A DNA stretch of 64,000 bases from Aphrocallistes beatrix (GCA_963281255.1 OY725489.1:372001-436000); one strand, 5' to 3'; positions 43,272 to 62,945 are shown, counted from the stretch's first letter. Program-made: numbers and translations. Notes: a model not told the origin generated them from the sequence alone.

Positions 43272-44123
43272 ATGGATACTTCAATAAGTAGCATTTCATT
43301 GGACGAGAGCAAAAAAGCGATTGAATCGCTTTTAGAGAGAGATGAGAATCACTTTTGTGCAGATTGTGATGAGCCTAATCCGACGTGGGTGTCCGTGACA
43401 TGGGGATGCTTTGTCTGCGACAATTGCGCGAGAGCTCACCGTGCATTAGGCGCACACAACTCTTTCCTGAAATCGGGGAAACTAGAGATATTTACTCAAG
43501 AACAAATAGACTGTTTGTCTCTACAAGGAAACATACACGCAAACGGGATCCTCGAATACCACGTACCAGATGAGACACAAGTGCCACATGGCTCTAGTGA
43601 CAAGTGGCAGAGAAGGAAGACTTATATACAGAAGAAATACGAAGATTTATCTTTCATCAAACTGGAAGGTATTGAGAAGAAACGAGTAAATCGGGAATCG
43701 CTGATCAGTATTTTTGAAGATGACAGTTTTATGCCATGGGCTGACCACTTCATGAGGATTATAGACGTGAAGATTGTGTCGCTAAGTGGCTTAAACAAGT
43801 CTAAATTTAGTAACAGTGCCCTGTATGCGCATACGAAAATAGGTCCACAGCAGTGGAAAACAGAAGTAAAAGAATTCCAGGAGGAAACGCGATTTGAAGA
43901 AAATTTCGTTTTTTCTTGGAACGGGCAAGATGAGATGTTACTAAAAATATGCGATAAACAGAGGAAGCCACTGAGCAAGACTGTTTCAGAAGTGAGAATA
44001 CAGTTAACTTGTTTACTAAACAACGAAAGGAAGATCAAAGGAACTTTCCCTTTGTACACGAAATCAAAAAAATCAGCTGGTTCTATCGAACTGGAGATTA
44101 GCTATTTGTCACTTTTAGATTGA
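43272..44123 (+). CDS. ArfGAP with C2 domain, single exon
   Basis: A 283-residue protein. The ArfGAP zinc finger is Cys29-x2-Cys32-x16-Cys49-x2-Cys52 (FCADCDEPNPTWVS ... CFVCDNC). The presumed arginine finger Arg57 is in CARAHRALGAHNSF. The finger domain runs to about residue 130. From about 160 to the end is a C2-like sandwich (RIIDVKIVSLSGLN, then FVFSWNGQDEMLLKICD, ending ELEISYLSLL). It would stimulate GTP hydrolysis on Arf GTPases at membranes. The ArfGAP-plus-C2 order is best known from plant ZAC/AGD proteins. Several usual C2 calcium aspartates are not obvious, so calcium binding is uncertain. AACAG abuts the ATG. Confidence 0.85.
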   Translation: MDTSISSISLDESKKAIESLLERDENHFCADCDEPNPTWVSVTWGCFVCDNCARAHRALGAHNSFLKSGKLEIFTQEQIDCLSLQGNIHANGILEYHVPDETQVPHGSSDKWQRRKTYIQKKYEDLSFIKLEGIEKKRVNRESLISIFEDDSFMPWADHFMRIIDVKIVSLSGLNKSKFSNSALYAHTKIGPQQWKTEVKEFQEETRFEENFVFSWNGQDEMLLKICDKQRKPLSKTVSEVRIQLTCLLNNERKIKGTFPLYTKSKKSAGSIELEISYLSLLD

Positions 44124-46654
44124 TTAACTTTTGAACACAAATTTTGATTTGTTTGATGTTAAAATAAAATATTTATCAAAGTTTTAAATGTTATTTACGA
44201 ATCCATTCTAATAATAGGAATGCCATTAACGATCGACTTAAGTGAAGACTTATTGATTCGTTAATGTGTCTTTCAATGGCGCGTGTCAAAAACTGACACT
44301 TTAAGGCTGCATGAAAAACCTAAAAATTTGTGAAATTCTTTTTATATGACTCAGAAGAGCTTCTGTTATTCTCTTAGCTCTGAAGTAATTGATTGGTGGA
44401 TTACAAAGCCTTAGTAGATGTTACATAATTATCTTGAAATATCGTATTGCATTTCGTAAGCTTAGAAATGTTCTGACGAATCAACCAATCAATTCAAGTA
44501 TTTTTAATCATTACAAATCCTCAACAGATTGAACCAACAGATTCATTGCGTTGCATAATCAAAGTGTTTATTACGCTAATCAATTCTATCAAATATGCAA
44601 TTTTGGTTTTCAGTACAATTAATGATTAAAAGGACATCTGTTGCAAATATTTGGCGATGCACTGGTTGTGAAGGAAAGTCTAAAGGTGATAAAAAAAGAC
44701 AGACTTGGTATTTTTGTGGATATTTCCTTAGATACCAATTATATTAATAAAATGTGCATATTAATTCAACACATATAGACTGGAAGACGCGCTCATGTCA
44801 TCTTACGTCGAAATGTAAATATTCGAACTTCTTATATTGATTCGCAAAGAGTCGAAATGATTGGTTATTCTTCATAAAAGCAGAAACGGTTAGAAGACAC
44901 GAATGATTCGATTGGATAAGAAATCTTGCAATTGACAATACACTGAACTAAGGTTTCATTCCGGTGAGTCTTAATTGGTTATAAATCTATAATTAGACTG
45001 ATTAACAGTGTACTTACTGATGAGAGCTAATTCAAGCTACAATACTGAATATAACGGTAATTATCCTAAGAATAAGAACCAATCAAATTCGAATTTCGTA
45101 AAAAACTGTTAGGAAAATCCGAACAAATAATAGGTCAGTTCAGTTAGTAGCTTTTTCCTGGAAAGCGGTTGAACCAATCAGTTTACTGTTATGGAGTGAT
45201 GATATGGACATGTTTGCAGGATATTATGGACATAAATACACATTCTAAGCAATAATATGATTGGACGTAGATCGCCGACGCAAAACTGAACAGATAAAAA
45301 ATGCTTAGCGCGTAAGCTATCATTGTACTCAGAAAATAATTCGATTGGCTGTCAGCTAGTTTAGGCAATATAAAGGATACCAGCTAATGATTGAGGAAAC
45401 GCAAAATTATTAAATTGGAAAGAAATGAATAAATCAAAGTGCACATGTTTCCACGTGGTTTGCTATCCATTTAACATAATGGTGGAGTTTCCTACGATTT
45501 GATTGGGTAGAGATGAAAGAACTTTCCCGATTTGCTCCATCTCAGCCAATTAATTCCGTTTTTTCCAAAGAATCTGATTGGGTAATACTATGCTATGCTT
45601 ACAAAAATCTTGCCACGAACTGACCAATCAGATGCTTGAATATTGATAGCCCTAATATGATTTTAACATCGAACTTCAACAACCAAATTTGAATAATTCC
45701 ACGGACACAATTCTAACACGTTCTCATAAAACCAGCCAACGTGAATACTGTAGAAACTGCATCTGATTGGATGACATCTCTTTTGTCTAAGCAACCAATG
45801 AATTTCCATTTTGTCTCTCGATAAAGAATAATCATATTTTCTATCCTTTCATTACATGGATGCAAGGTGTGAAGTGATTAATCAGAAAACCATCTGATGC
45901 CATGTGTGAAGCAAACCTTTTCAAAACCAAAAATATATATTCAATTTTAACATTCCTAATTCGTGTATGGTTGCGAGTAAGCTTCCGTATTCAGATCCTA
46001 TAGCCAATCAGCTGTTAGGAAATGATGTGTTATTTTATCAGTTCACGACGTAAAGTCCTTTCAGAACTGAAACTATTTTAAATTGGAGCTTTTTAATTAC
46101 AGACGCGAAAGGATGTTTATTCTAACTTTGAGTAAATAAGAAAACGCAAAAAGGAAGCGTCCCAACAAAAGTAAACATGTAACCTTTCAATGTGGAACTA
46201 AGACGCTTAAATCGGAACCAAGGCTGGATCCGGCTAACCGCCGTCAATCTCGGTTAACGGTTTAGAAAATATTCAATCGGTTAGCCGATCTGCTTTATTT
46301 TCTAAATATTTACACTAATTTCATTGTTTTTCTTCGGAGATTCATGAATATTGCTTCTAAAAATTTGAAATACAGTATACTTCCTATTTTCTAATCATAC
46401 GTAAGTATATTTCGAGACCACTGAAAATAATTAAATTTATAATTCTAAGTTAAAGATTGGTCCAAAAATCCATTATCTGTGTCACCCAGCCAATAAAACA
46501 AACAACCCTAACCAATCAAATAATCGCATTCAAATAAGGCAAAATAAGTTCTATTTATAGGAGAATAACAGAACAGACAACTAAAGCACCCTAATCTATT
46601 ATAAGAATCACACTACAAGGCGCCAACACCACTGTTACTATTTTTAAACACACG
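44124..46654. other. Gene desert of 2.5 kb
   Basis: No open frame with motif or MITE with clear ends was recognised. AT-rich sequence, many CCAATCA/TGATTGG words, and a short inverted CGGTTAACGG region near 46235-46285. Confidence 0.5.
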
Positions 46655-54081
<7,427 letters not shown>

Positions 54082-54713
54082 CTAACATAACACCTTCAAG
54101 CTACCTATGCAAATGTATAATTAGCCAATCAGAAGCAGTGCTATTATATAGCTAGGATGATGGACAATTTGAAGAATCCGATTGGATAATTCTTCAAAGT
54201 TTGGAACGTTGTTACGTACTATTATTATCTGCTGACATTATATCGCAAACTTTTATGTATTTACATGGAAGATAGCGACACAACGACACAACTAAAAGTG
54301 GTACTAAGTGGAAAACATTCCAAGAACCGGCCAATCGAATTGAACGTCTAAAAACAAATTCCAATTTATACCTGAATAACCTAGTTACAATTAGCTCAAA
54401 AAGGCATGCATGCTACGTATCAGTGAGTTCTAGTTTCAGCGTCCCTTTTTGAAAGTATCGACGCGACAGATAAGGACTATGAAAGTAAAACGTAACTCAA
54501 GCAAGTGGGCATTCGATTGGATAACGATTGTGAGAGGATGTTTGGATTTAAAATATGGACACAATAGCGCTTTAACGACACTTCTTTAAAAGTGGTCGCG
54601 ACACAAGTTGGAAGTGTCACCAAAACCACTCTACGAAATGACTACTAAGATATTATTCAAAAATCTTTTCTCAAATATATAATATCTTGCATTAAATAAA
54701 ATACTTCTCACAC

Positions 54714-55045
54714 ACAGAACTGTCTCGTTTTTTATCTTTTTCATGGGCCAATTTTCTCAACTGTCCCGTTTTTACATGAAATTTCCCTATTATGTCCCGC
54801 TTTTTTGAGTGCATGTAGGTATGGTGGAAATAGTTCGCACAAAAAAGGAAATAGTTCACATGAAAACCAACATTAATCCTAATGCTAAAAAGTCGAACTA
54901 TTTCCTAAATCTGCAATTCGAACCATTTCCTTTTTCGAAAAGTCGAACCATTTCCGCATTACCTCCATGTGTAATACTTTCCTATTGTGTCTTGCCATGT
55001 CCCACGAAACTCTTTTATCGTGGCTCAAGTTGGCATTTATGCAAA
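54714..55045 (-). repeat. Dispersed AAAAGCGGGACA repeat, copy 3, interrupted
   Basis: Inverted relative to copies 1 and 2: GGCCAATTTTCTCAACTGTCCCG, ATGAAATTTCCC, TGTCCCGCTTTTTT, then CATGTCCCACGAAACTC and TTATCGTGGCTCAAGTTGGC. About 150 bases of a GGAAATAGTTCG-type element (54816-54962) interrupt it; a relative of that insert lies at 58559-58640. Confidence 0.7.
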
Positions 55046-56140
55046 GCCTAAAACTGCAAAAAAGCCAAGGCCAAAGCCAATTAAAAAGTGTCAAAATGCA
55101 TGCGTAATGAGATAATCTCTGTAAGGTGTGATATCATAAAAGTTTTCGAGATTAGGTAACAAAGAATTCCAACTGACCTTGTTATGATAACTCAATTTGA
55201 TTGGCTAATAATTAACAGAATCACAGATTCCTACTTGCAACTTGCTTATATAAGAGCAGATTTTAGTATGCACATTTCTTGAATAAATTCATTATTGGAA
55301 GCCGTGGTGGAAAGCAAATGAATTCATTTCCGTTTTGGCAAGGAAGACGAAAACTGAGTCATTATTTAAACATTAAATCACTGGAGTGTGATAATTCAGT
55401 TAAGGCATTTGTTCCACTTTAAATGGCTTTTTAAAATCAGTTCCATATCTCTTGCCTACTTGGTTCTATTTCATCGTCACGGTTAACTGAATAGAGTGAA
55501 TGAGATTAAAACGTGATGAAGTTGATACAAAGACAAATTTATGCATGACGATACTTCATAAATGAGCGTTAACCTTGGTTATAGCAATAACAGCCATTAT
55601 CTCTCCATAAAACCAGACTATTGGGTAATGCTCCTTGAAAATGAAAGCCATCAGCTCATATCCCTTCGAAATGAACACATATCTCCTTATTTCCTTTTAG
55701 AATTAAGTTTATGTGAAATGGATTTATCGTCAGTATAATTGTTATATATCTGATAATATTGTATCAGTTTCATTCATGGTTTCTTACCATTAATTACACC
55801 CTTCGTTGTCCTTGGAATATGTCGCGTCGTTTCCGGTTTAACCGTAGAATGCCCACTGGGGACACAGTGTCCCCGATATCGCGATGTCTCCCAGCCATTT
55901 AATGCTGGACATTCTCAGTTAAGCCATTTTAGTAGGGAAGCCATATAAGTTTGGGGGTAGTTACTATAAAAAGTAAAATCCCAGAACCAAGGAAGGGTTT
56001 TAATCCACTGTTCTCATAGGTCATTAGGTGGATACATGTATAATGGCAGCTAGATTCTATCAACTCTAGCTCATTTAATCCATGGTCTAATTTTCTAGTG
56101 AGGCTTGCCGAAGGCAAATTTGTGGAGATGATGCTCTCTA
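55046..56140. other. Intergenic, no supported gene
   Basis: AT-rich sequence between the interrupted repeat and the OGFr duplication unit. A 62-residue minus-strand frame at 55929-56117 has no motif. Confidence 0.5.
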
Positions 56141-56501
56141 CCTAAGTATGCAAGAGTATCATGTCACGCTGTGCTATATTACTCAATAGTTTACAATCAA
56201 AGTCATAATACTCTTCGAGATTAGATCATCTAGACCAATCAACTATCGGACTTTAATAAAGTAAATAAACTTTGGTTCGAAAGTTTCAAATTTAATTAAA
56301 TATTAGTGAACAGGTGTATTATATGTTAAGGGTGAGCTTAAGCTATATGATGTATGATCCTATAATACGTAATTTTATAGCCTTAGCTCATCAAACTATT
56401 GCTCCCAAAGAATTTGATACATCAAATCTCTCTAGGTTAAATCTCACAGGAATAACAGGAATTGAGGAATAATAAATATATCTACAGTCTATCTACATCT
56501 A

Positions 56502-56686
56502 CAGACTCCGCTTAATAGGGTCACTGTTTAATCGGGTTAACCGCTCAATCGGGTCACTTTTGGCAGGACCGGAATAGCTCTCACACATAGAAGCTAATAC
56601 AAAATATTTTCAGTTAATAAGGTTCTCCGCTTAATCGGGACAAAATGTCCTCTGACCGATGTGACCCTATTAAGCGGAGTCGACTG
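56502..56686. mobile_element. MITE with TA duplication, relative of 218-372
   Basis: Ends CAGACTCCGCTTAATAGGGT and ACCCTATTAAGCGGAGTCGACTG with TA on both sides (56500-56501, 56687-56688). The duplicate in unit 2 (62355-62535) has lost a few bases at the right end. Confidence 0.78.
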
Positions 56687-57165
56687 TATTTATATATGTG
56701 GAATCCTTACGGGGAAAACCAATTTAAAGATTGGCAGTCTCTTAGACACAGCTACTTTCGATATACCGTCTTTCCCAGAATAAATGCTGGGGACTTGAAT
56801 AAGCGCCAAAGACGGTATCTCAATTGCATAAATCTATTAATAGAATGGAATCGGGCCTCAGAACTTCTTAGAGACAAATCATGGATAATCTTTATAGAAT
56901 GTGTCTTCATCAGCCAATGAATAATCTAACTCTCCCAAACTATGCGAGCACAGTACTATACACGTTTGAGGTTAGATAATAAATCGAAATATTTCAGACC
57001 GTTAACATTAAAAAATGTTAACGTCAGGAGTTAGCCTTAAGGGTCAAAATATGATAAAATATCACTCCATGTTTACAGGTGTCCTTTATACACTAATCCC
57101 AAACAACAACAACAACAATAACAACAAATCAACAACACATTATAAGCTAATCACATTCTCAGCGC

Positions 57166-59045
57166 CTAAAAGAAAAACTTGTTCAATTCTCTCTTCACAA
57201 TCCCGCCTTTTTTAGCGATATCTGCTTGCACGAAGCTATCAGCAATTTCATAGAAACTTTTCCTAGCATCAAAATCCTTAATCACTTTTCCCCAGTAAGA
57301 CAAACAGCTCTTCAACGTGTTCGTTAATTGTTTTTCCCCAAAAATCTCAGAAAGTACAAACGCACAGAACGGTGCTTGATAGTTCTCAAGTCCGAATTCC
57401 CCAAGGCATTTCAGTATCCTAGTGATCCTAAGGTAGTTATGGAATGAGCTATTGAGTAATGAGTACTGCTGCTTTTGATTCTTATCAGAACGCGCGATTT
57501 CTCCTGATTCCCTACCAACCAATTTCATCCCAAAGAAATCCAGCATCAACTCGTAGCTACGTATAAGCCTATCTTTCAGATCCTCGTCTTGTCTTAACTT
57601 ATTTATTTCGTGTTTCTGTAATGGATGTGCTCTATTGTTCAAATCTTGTTCTTGGATTGGGAATAACCACTGAATGTAGCCGTGATGCTGTTCTAGCCAA
57701 TCATAATTTCCGAACCAACTTTTATGGATGTCGTCTATGTAATCGCCGTTTGGTTGTGACTCGATTTGGTTCAGGTAAAATTCTAAATTTAGATTCAGCG
57801 CAGGGCTATCTTCAGCTTCAGGATAGCCATCCAAATACCTAAAAATAGAAAAAATAAAAGGGACGATATGGGAGTGACAGCGGTCTGTCATAAAGGAACT
57901 TACCCCCGAAGTAAAGTGTCCGGGGGGCAACGTATTTCGAAGTAAGTTTCCCCTGGGGGACACTATACTTTGGGGGCAAGTTACTTCGTGAATCGTGACA
58001 GGTGTTAAATGTACCTCAAAACTGCTCCTCCTAGATATCTCCACAGACATATGACACTAGGGTGAGCAGTCTTTGGGTCAGATGCACCCCTACCCTCTCT
58101 CCTAAATTCAGATTCCCTCCAGTGGAGGGCATGACTAATTTCTGGGATGGGACAGTCCCGGAAAATCTAGATACCTAATTTCCGCGACGGGACGAAAATT
58201 AGGTACGTCCCCAGAAGATCGCCTAGATTGGGTAATTAACCCCAGTACTCCGTTACCGTTTCATCGGTACCTAAGTACCATCAGTCCAGAGAGAGTGGGG
58301 GGAAGCTAGGAAAGCTACTAAGGGAAGGAAACTGGGAAGGAGCCAGTGGCGGCGCGAGGGTGGGACTAGGGGGCAGGAGGGATACAGCCCCCCCCCGTCT
58401 TAGGAACGTTACCCCCCCCCCTATCGGGAAAATTTATAATCTGCCAGAAATTTAGAAGAGACACTCTAATTTAGCTCCCATCGGAGACCTTAGTCGGGGA
58501 ATTCCTGGCGCCCCCTGTGGTCGGGTGCTCGCGCCCTCTAGTGAGAGCTGATACAGGGGGGTAATGCGGAAATAGTTCGACTTTTAGAAGTCAAACTATT
58601 TCCGGTTTTTTTGCGAACTATTTCCACCATACCATACATGGGTGTCCATGAACACACCAATGAGTGGCAGGATAGAGATATACCTTTCAGTGTCTTCACT
58701 TGCATAGTACCCTCCCATCATTTTCTGCAGCTCCTTTGATAGGTTACTAACGAAATCTTCCCACTCCTTTTGTTGTCTCTGTTTGGTTCTCCGCAGGCCG
58801 TGTCTACTGGGAGATTGGCTGGCGCCTTTGAGCAGACTTTCATCATCAGACACCTTCCCTCTTTTCTTTCCATTCGCTGCCACTATCTGCCACTCGCCTT
58901 CAGATGTCTTTTCTGTGCTATTGTCCAGATCTGGTCCCTCGCTAGATGTCACGGGACAGGTGTCAAGTGGCATATCTTCATTATCATTAGGTGGCACAGA
59001 GGCTTCAGGTGTGGCAGTAGGAGGTGTTGGGTTTATTGTTGCCAT
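57166..59045 (-). CDS. OGFr-domain protein, copy 1
   Basis: Exons 58684-59045 and 57166-57838 join as AG|G in phase 2 and give 344 residues. The first exon encodes an acidic, Ser/Pro-rich leader with a short basic helix (RRTKQRQQKEWEDFVSNL). The second is the opioid growth factor receptor conserved region: NYDWLEQHHGYIQWLFPIQE, NRAHPLQKHEI, SYELMLDFFGMKL and LRITRILKCLGEFGLE. In vertebrates OGFr is a nuclear-envelope-associated regulator of proliferation; a role in invertebrates is not established. The intron holds several MITEs, including a palindrome (57893-57995) and C-tract-rich debris. TATTTAG stands 15 bases before the ATG. Confidence 0.88.
57893..57995. repeat. Palindromic element in the OGFr intron
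   Basis: GGAACTTACCCCCGAAGTAA ... TTTGGGGGCAAGTTACTTCG forms a near-perfect hairpin with repeated AAAGTGTCC / GGGACACT cores. The same element is at about 63750-63850 in unit 2. Confidence 0.75.
58125..58212. mobile_element. Short CCTAATTTCCGGGACGGG-family element
   Basis: GGGCATGACTAATTTCTGGGATGG ... CCTAATTTCCGCGACGGGACG ... AATTAGGTACGTCCCC: a diverged relative of 13300-13449 in the OGFr intron. The unit 2 counterpart begins at the window end (63975). Confidence 0.6.
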
Positions 59046-59342
59046 TAGATAGCGCCAACCTAAATATGCAAGAGTATCATGATCACGCTGTTCTATACTA
59101 CTCAAGTTTACAATCAAAGTCATAATACTCTTTGAGATTAGATCATCTAGACCAGTGTTTCCCAACCTTTCCATTTGTAACGCCCCCTAAGGTGCTTGCA
59201 ACTTTCATCAAGGCCCCCCTACTTCATTATGTATTAAGTTAGTTTTTAATTAGTGACAAGCGCGCTTCGCTTGCTTGCGCTGCGCGGCTGGCAGACACTT
59301 TGTGTCCGCCGGAGGCTCCCTTCGGTCACCTGGAGTCACATT

Positions 59343-60047
59343 CAGCGCCGGCGCCACCGGTCCGGTTGGTCCGGTTTTCACCGGACCACTTTTAATAGTG
59401 GTCCGGTTAGGTTTGGTTAGGTCCGGTTGTTGCGCTTTTAATACGATACGCTAGATCATACAGTTCATTCAATAAGATTGAATAATGTCTACATCTAGTA
59501 AGAAAGAGTGTTGATTGTACTAAGGTAGCAATGTGATGACACAACTGTTTACTATTAGTATAGAACCAATGCTTTCGGACAAGAAAAACCCCGTTTGACT
59601 CTTATAAAGGATGTGTTGGCCCAGCTGTCTAGTAGCCAAAAACCACTGATCAAAAATGGTTGGCGATTGTTTCAACTATTGCTTGTGTTACCTGCCACCA
59701 ATGCCACCTCAGAACGCACATTTAGTGCTTTACGCAGGATTAAATATTATCTAAGGTGCACTATTTCGCAGTCTCGGCTGAACCATTTAATGATTTTACA
59801 CTATCACCAAGATCGAACAGATTGTCTCCAACTTGAGCCAATTGTTAATGAGTATGTTCTCAGAAATGAGGCTCGACAATCAACATTTGCTATTTTTAGT
59901 CACTCCTGTTACTAATATTAATTATTTGTGCTCGTATTAGACTATAAGTTATCAGTAGTCACATCCTATAATCCAACATCTGATTGAACCTGAACCTTCG
60001 TAGTTAAGTTCAACCGGACCACTTCAAATGAGGTGGCGCCGGCCCTG
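59343..60047 (+). mobile_element. 705-base hAT-like element, innermost insertion
   Basis: Ends CAGCGCCGGCGCCACC and GGTGGCGCCGGCCCTG are inverted. CACATT is repeated on both sides (59337-59342, 60048-60053), and removing the element restores a sequence resembling the interior of 22507-23029 (TCACATTGGTTAATTA against TCATATTGATTAATTA). It encodes a hAT dimerisation-domain fragment at 59595-59915. Confidence 0.8.
59595..59915 (+). pseudogene. hAT transposase C-terminal dimerisation fragment
   Basis: About 100 residues with the hAT-C signature LPATNATSERTFSALRRIK, YLRCTISQSRLNHLMILHYH and QDRTDCLQLEPI. The N-terminal catalytic and zinc-finger parts are missing, so the element is not autonomous. 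Confidence 0.85.
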
Positions 60048-60857
60048 CACATTGGTTAATTATAAGGGAGATAACATCTCTAAATACGTCTGGACAACTG
60101 TTATAATCTATATCGCACGAAAAATCACCAAATTTATCAATTTATAAAATTTTGATGAGTAATGATGACGTCATAACAAAGCGATGAGCCATCATTTTTT
60201 GATGATAGTTGCATCATATGTGAGACGTGTTAGTATACAGATTCTATTAAAATTTCCTCCTTCTATCTCCTATAATGGCTGAGTTATGCTCGAATAACTG
60301 TATTGCTTAACTTTTAAAAATGTGACAATGACGTCATAATTCCATGATGAGTTGACATTTTGCTCTGAGCTCTGAGAACTTAGTGGAGTCATAGCCAAAA
60401 CACTCCCACCTGTTAAAAATCAGCTTTCTGCACTTGGCAGTTTCTTCAATCAATTTGTTACAGATATATAGATATATAAATATACATTAAGTTTTAATAG
60501 TAAGGATTACGTATATGTTATTATAAAAGTTAGAGTATTATGGAATGTTGAGACTTTATCATGTTTCTAAGTACTCGTACTTGTAGTAATGTAAGTTGGA
60601 ACATGTGATCCTTAACATTGGTGGCTCTTTGCTAGTTTTACTACATCAGGTTCTAACTGAGTCAGTGAGAGTCGTAAGTCACTCTTTGTGGCTATTTCCA
60701 GGCGATTTCTTTGCTTTGTGAGGAGATTAATAACTACACTAAAACCCTTCTAGGCAAGATATGATGATGGAAATGCGATAAACATCAGCTTTGCTGCTTG
60801 GTATATGTGGGGATAGCGCTCAGATACTTCGTTCTTCATCCAGAATGCACTGTATCC

Positions 60858-61600
60858 TCATTGGGTGAATATGGCTTTACATTTGATGTCATTCTTCAAA
60901 TCGAGGAATTCTTCTTGCAATTGTGAGTCCAAAGTTTCTACATTACTTGCAAATGGATTTACAACAAAATCGGGGATAACTAGTTCTGTCAGATCCTTGA
61001 ACCGAATCAACATATCTTCTCGAAGGGAATCGATATGCGAACAGTAAATGTTAATATTTTCATCTGTAATGGTGATGTTATTTGTCATATCCAATTCACG
61101 CAGACATACTTAGGTCATTTCAAAAGTACTGATCACCCCCCACCAATTTGATATTAAGCAACGACTGATGTGTTATTTAATTACATATTCTCGAAATAGT
61201 CTCCCTTGACGCGAATACACTCCTTTAGACGGTCTACCCAGCAGCAAATGTCTTTTTATACTCCGTCTGTGGGATCGATTACAGGTACTTATGAACGGCG
61301 ATTCCGATCTCCATTCGGCTAGTGAACTACTTATCAGAGAGATGACTTTTCAGCTTTGAAAACAACCAGAAGACAGTGTACTTAGGAAAGATAGAACAAT
61401 TCCCTTCGCTTGAATAAGGGTAGTATTATTCCCTTGTAGCTGTTTATTCATTATATTAAGTTTCTCGAACATGTCGGCTAAGTAAGCGACATCGATCCTT
61501 ACCAGTTTAACCTTTTCTGCCAAAGTTGGATCATGTTCTTCAAAGAATTCGACAATAGAATCAAAAAGTTGATGGAACAGCTAAACAATTACCTTTAGAA
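60858..61600 (-). pseudogene. Decayed ZBED5-like hAT transposase
   Basis: Reading leftward, fragments in shifting frames give VRIDVAYLADMFEKLN with NKQLQGNNTTLIQAKG (about 61430-61500) and later IDSLREDMLIRFKDL, ELVIPDFVVNPF and LQEEFLDLKND (60858-61094). This order is typical of ZBED5/SCAND3-type hAT proteins. Multiple stops and frameshifts make it non-functional. Confidence 0.65.
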
Positions 61601-62354
61601 AGCCACCTAACTTCAGTGTGAAGAAGGAGGCGCTTCTAATTTTCAAAGCGAATCATGTCGTTTGATTGCAGAGTAAACAAAAGGGTAACTGTTGATTAGT
61701 AGGTGAAGGGATGAACCCAAATTTCAAGTAATCTATGGAGTATTGGCGGCATTTTTTCTTGTTCTTTTCAGCCATTATTGGTTATAAGCAGCCATATAGG
61801 TTGTCCAAGATAATATAAACGTGTCTACTATTCAGGATAATTTTTATTCAGATGACATGATATAATCCCTTTATATAATTCTTTACTAAGAAGCCATCGT
61901 AACTGTTGATTCAAAATAGAGACATACGTACCATTAATATATTTAATTGGTTATTAATAAGTTTTTCTTGTGGGTGTTGCTGTGGGGAAATTGATTAACA
62001 CAACTTTGATACAATTATTTAACAATGTTTGCAGTTGTTACAATAAATTCTCATTTAGCGGCCCCCTCCCCCCCCCTTTCTTCTAGACCAATCAACTATC
62101 GGACTTTAATAAAGTAAATAAACTTTGGTTCGAAAGTTTCAAATTTAATTAAATATTAGTGAACAGGTGTATTATATGTTAAGGGTGAGCTTAAGCTATA
62201 TGATGTATGATCCTATAATACGTAATTTTATAGCCTTAGCTCATCAAACTATTGCTCCCAAAGAATTTGATACATCAAATCTCTCTAGGTTAAATCTCAC
62301 AGGAATAACAGGAATTGAGAAATAATAAATATATCTACAGTCTATCTACATCTA

Positions 62355-62535
62355 CAGACTCCGCTTAATAGGGTCACTGTTTAATCGGGTTAACCGCTCA
62401 ATCGGGTCACTTTTGGCAGGACCGGAATAGCTCTCACACATAGAAGCTAATACAAAATATTTTCAGTTAATAAGGTTCTCCGCTTAATCGGGACAAAATG
62501 TCCTCTGACCGATGTGACCTATTAAGCGGAGACTG
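62355..62535. mobile_element. MITE with TA duplication, unit 2 copy
   Basis: Counterpart of 56502-56686, with the same left end and a few bases lost near the right end (GGAGACTG instead of GGAGTCGACTG). Confidence 0.75.
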
Positions 62536-62943
62536 TATTTATATATGTGGAATCCTTACGGCGAAAACCAATTTAAAGATTGGCAGTCTCTTAGACACAG
62601 CTACTTTCGATATACCGTCTTTCCCAGAATAAATGCTGGGGACTTGAATAAGCGCCGGGGTTGAATAAGCGCCAAAGACGGTATCTCAATTGCATAAATC
62701 TATTAATAGAATGGAATCGGGCCTCAGAACTTCTTAGAGACAAATCATGGATAATCTTTATAGAATGTGTCTTCATCAGCCAATGAATAATCTAACTCTT
62801 CCAAACTATGCGAGCACAGTACTATACACGTTTGAGGTTAGATAATAAATCGAAATATTTCAGACGTTAACATTAAAAAATGTTAACGTCAGGAGTTAAA
62901 AATATCACTCTAAGTTAACAGGTGTCCTTTATACACTAATCCC

Positions 62944-62945
<2 letters not shown>

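Larger units (their letters stand above)
56141..59058. repeat. Tandem duplication unit 1 (OGFr-domain gene)
   Basis: Unit of about 2.9 kb from CCTAAGTATGCAAGAGTATC to the equivalent sequence at 59059, where unit 2 begins. It contains a TA-type MITE (56502-56686) and the complete OGFr gene. It preserves the empty site ATCTAGACCAATCAAC that is filled by a transposon in unit 2. Confidence 0.82.
59153..62080. mobile_element. hAT transposon complex inserted in unit 2
   Basis: Begins CAGTGTTTCCCAACCTTTCC, a hAT-type terminus, and is flanked by ATCTAGAC / TTCTAGAC (59145-59152, 62081-62088). Unit 1 retains the uninterrupted site. Inside are minus-strand remnants of a ZBED5-type hAT transposase (about 60858-61600) and, near the left end, another element (from 59257) that itself carries a hAT insertion (59343-60047). 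The right end shows C-rich sequence without an obvious complementary terminal repeat, so the right terminus may be damaged. Confidence 0.7.

Noticed and set aside
44124..46654. Possible hidden multi-exon gene in the desert
   Set aside because: No exon-length frame with motif or paired splice sites could be supported on either strand.
55929..56117. 62-residue open frame on the minus strand
   Set aside because: Short, without motif, and adjacent to duplicated repeat sequence.
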